A stretch of DNA of 5,354 bases from Caldifarciminota bacterium (GTDB taxonomy: Bacteria > Hydrothermota > Tepidihabitantia > B3-TA06), in NCBI GenBank assembly GCA_014729665.1, contig WJJO01000148.1, forward strand, positions 1-5,354, written 5' to 3'. Numbering within the stretch: position 1 is the stretch's first letter; each line of letters opens with the position of its first letter. The notes under the pieces are model-generated. The model did no database searches and had not been told where the DNA came from. It worked only from the letters and a program-made list of their open reading frames with translations. A program made the position numbers and the translations under genes. Shown here piece by piece: positions 4,539-5,354 of this stretch.

Positions 4539-5354
4539 TGCCTAAGTTTATACCAAAATCCGAAAAGAAGGATGAAGAGAAAAAAGCGGAACAAGTAAAA
4601 GAGAAGAAGGAAGAAAAAAAGCCTGTCTCCGAGGAAGATGAACTAAAAAAACTTGAGGCCAAGTTCGGAAAGCAGAAGAAGGAAGGCGAAGGCGACGACA
4701 TGTGGAAGAAGATGAAGACCGAAGGCTCCGGGGAGAAAACATCTGTACAGGATAAGATGACCGAATATGAGATTTCAAAGCGTGCTGCTCCTCCGCCCGG
4801 CTCAATATCTCGCGAAGATCCCGATTTCATATCTTCAGACGAGCTTGAGAAGCGGCGCAGAGAACTGAATATGCTCGAAACACGTATTAATAATCTTGAG
4901 AAAGAGGAACAAGACATCAATCAGAGACTCAACTTCCTTCGCAAGGAACACTCGGCCATGGAGCTGGCAATCAAGGAAAAGGCTCATCTGGAGCGAGAGA
5001 TAGCAGAACTCCGGGAAGACCGCAACCGGGTGAAGGGCAAGCTTGATGAACTCAAGGAACAGGAAGGCGAACTCGAGAATAAAACGTGGGAAGAGCTCAA
5101 GAAATCTCCGGCTATTGGAGCCAGGATATCTTCATTGGAACGACGCATCCACGAGCTCGAAGGCCAGATACTGGAACTCAACGAACAGCGTCTGCGCAGC
5201 GGTATGCCTGCCGTTACTCCCAAATCTTCCGAATCGAAACCAGAAACTCTTGAGGAAGAAACACCACGAAAGACCTTAGAAAAGCCTGAACCGGCAGAAA
5301 AAACGTCTCAATCTGAAGGGGGCGAAAAATCCTCCGAGACAGGGGGTAAAAAAA
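4538..5354 (+). CDS. Lys/Glu-rich coiled-coil protein, truncated at the right edge
   Basis: The frame is open for 272 codons and runs off the window. ATG at 4538 is the only usual start after the in-frame TGA at 4505-4507, and no Shine-Dalgarno precedes it, unlike the other genes. Residues 1-60 are highly charged and of low complexity (MPKFIPKSEKKDEEKKAEQV opens it). Residues 61-100 form a linker with a PPPG turn. Residues 101-221 show heptad-like spacing of Leu/Ile/Met among Glu, Lys and Arg, for example ELEKRRRELNMLETRINNLE and LEREIAELREDRNRV, indicating a long coiled coil with a break near residues 184-196 (WEELKKSPAIGAR). From 222 on there is a disordered Pro/Glu/Ser/Lys tail ending in Gly-rich sequence. 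There is no signal peptide, membrane segment or Cys in the visible part, so it is probably cytoplasmic. A scaffold or structural role is possible but no family is recognised. A folded domain could lie beyond the edge. Confidence 0.8.
   Translation, partial: MPKFIPKSEKKDEEKKAEQVKEKKEEKKPVSEEDELKKLEAKFGKQKKEGEGDDMWKKMKTEGSGEKTSVQDKMTEYEISKRAAPPPGSISREDPDFISSDELEKRRRELNMLETRINNLEKEEQDINQRLNFLRKEHSAMELAIKEKAHLEREIAELREDRNRVKGKLDELKEQEGELENKTWEELKKSPAIGARISSLERRIHELEGQILELNEQRLRSGMPAVTPKSSESKPETLEEETPRKTLEKPEPAEKTSQSEGGEKSSETGGKK

Noticed and set aside
4521..4600. ATG at 4521 as an alternative gene start
   Set aside because: It opens a different frame that closes after about 25 codons and has no ribosome binding site; ATG 4538 leads into the long coiled-coil frame.
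4525..4920. Minus-strand 131-codon Ser/Phe-rich frame
   Set aside because: It is the complement of the Lys/Glu-rich coiled-coil gene (GAA/AAG codons read as TTC/CTT). No ribosome binding site and no other support.

Overview
The window looks like bacterial DNA of moderate GC content. The best clue to the host is the C-terminus of the large minus-strand protein, which resembles a type IX secretion (Por) sorting domain. That points to the Bacteroidota/FCB group or one of the candidate phyla (WOR-3-like lineages) that carry such proteins. This placement is an inference from one domain plus strong AAGGAGG ribosome binding sites, not a proven assignment.

Layout. Bases 1-2361 hold three genes on the minus strand, all with export signals. 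In transcription order they are: a small Cys-rich secreted protein whose reading frame is broken twice (2361 to 1779), a 498-residue repeat protein with a sorting-type C-terminus (1688 to 192), and the first 22 codons of a further exported protein running off the left edge (66 to 1). Stem-loops lie after the first two. A 395-base divergent region (2362-2756) carries a near-consensus promoter for the minus-strand group, with a roughly 115-base leader that can fold into a three-way junction burying the ribosome binding site. It also carries a plus-strand promoter for an exported UshA-type 5'-nucleotidase/metallophosphatase (2757-4217).

The most interesting part is the 320-base gap at 4218-4537. 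It contains a near-consensus sigma-54 (-24/-12) promoter. About 12 bases after it begins an approximately 88-base stretch able to form three consecutive hairpins, the last being a textbook intrinsic terminator with a T-rich tail. I read this as a probable undescribed sigma-54-dependent small RNA. Its first hairpin exposes a CCUCC sequence complementary to the AAGGAGG sites used by four genes in the window. The 3' arm of the terminator overlaps the -35 of a promoter for the next gene.

The last gene (4538 to the right edge) encodes a Lys/Glu-rich coiled-coil protein of unknown function. It has no Shine-Dalgarno sequence and is preceded by a 17-base tandem repeat that also provides a promoter placing the transcription start at the ATG, so it may be translated leaderless. 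The genes do not form one pathway. The left group and the nucleotidase are all predicted to act outside the cytoplasm, while the coiled-coil protein has no export signal.
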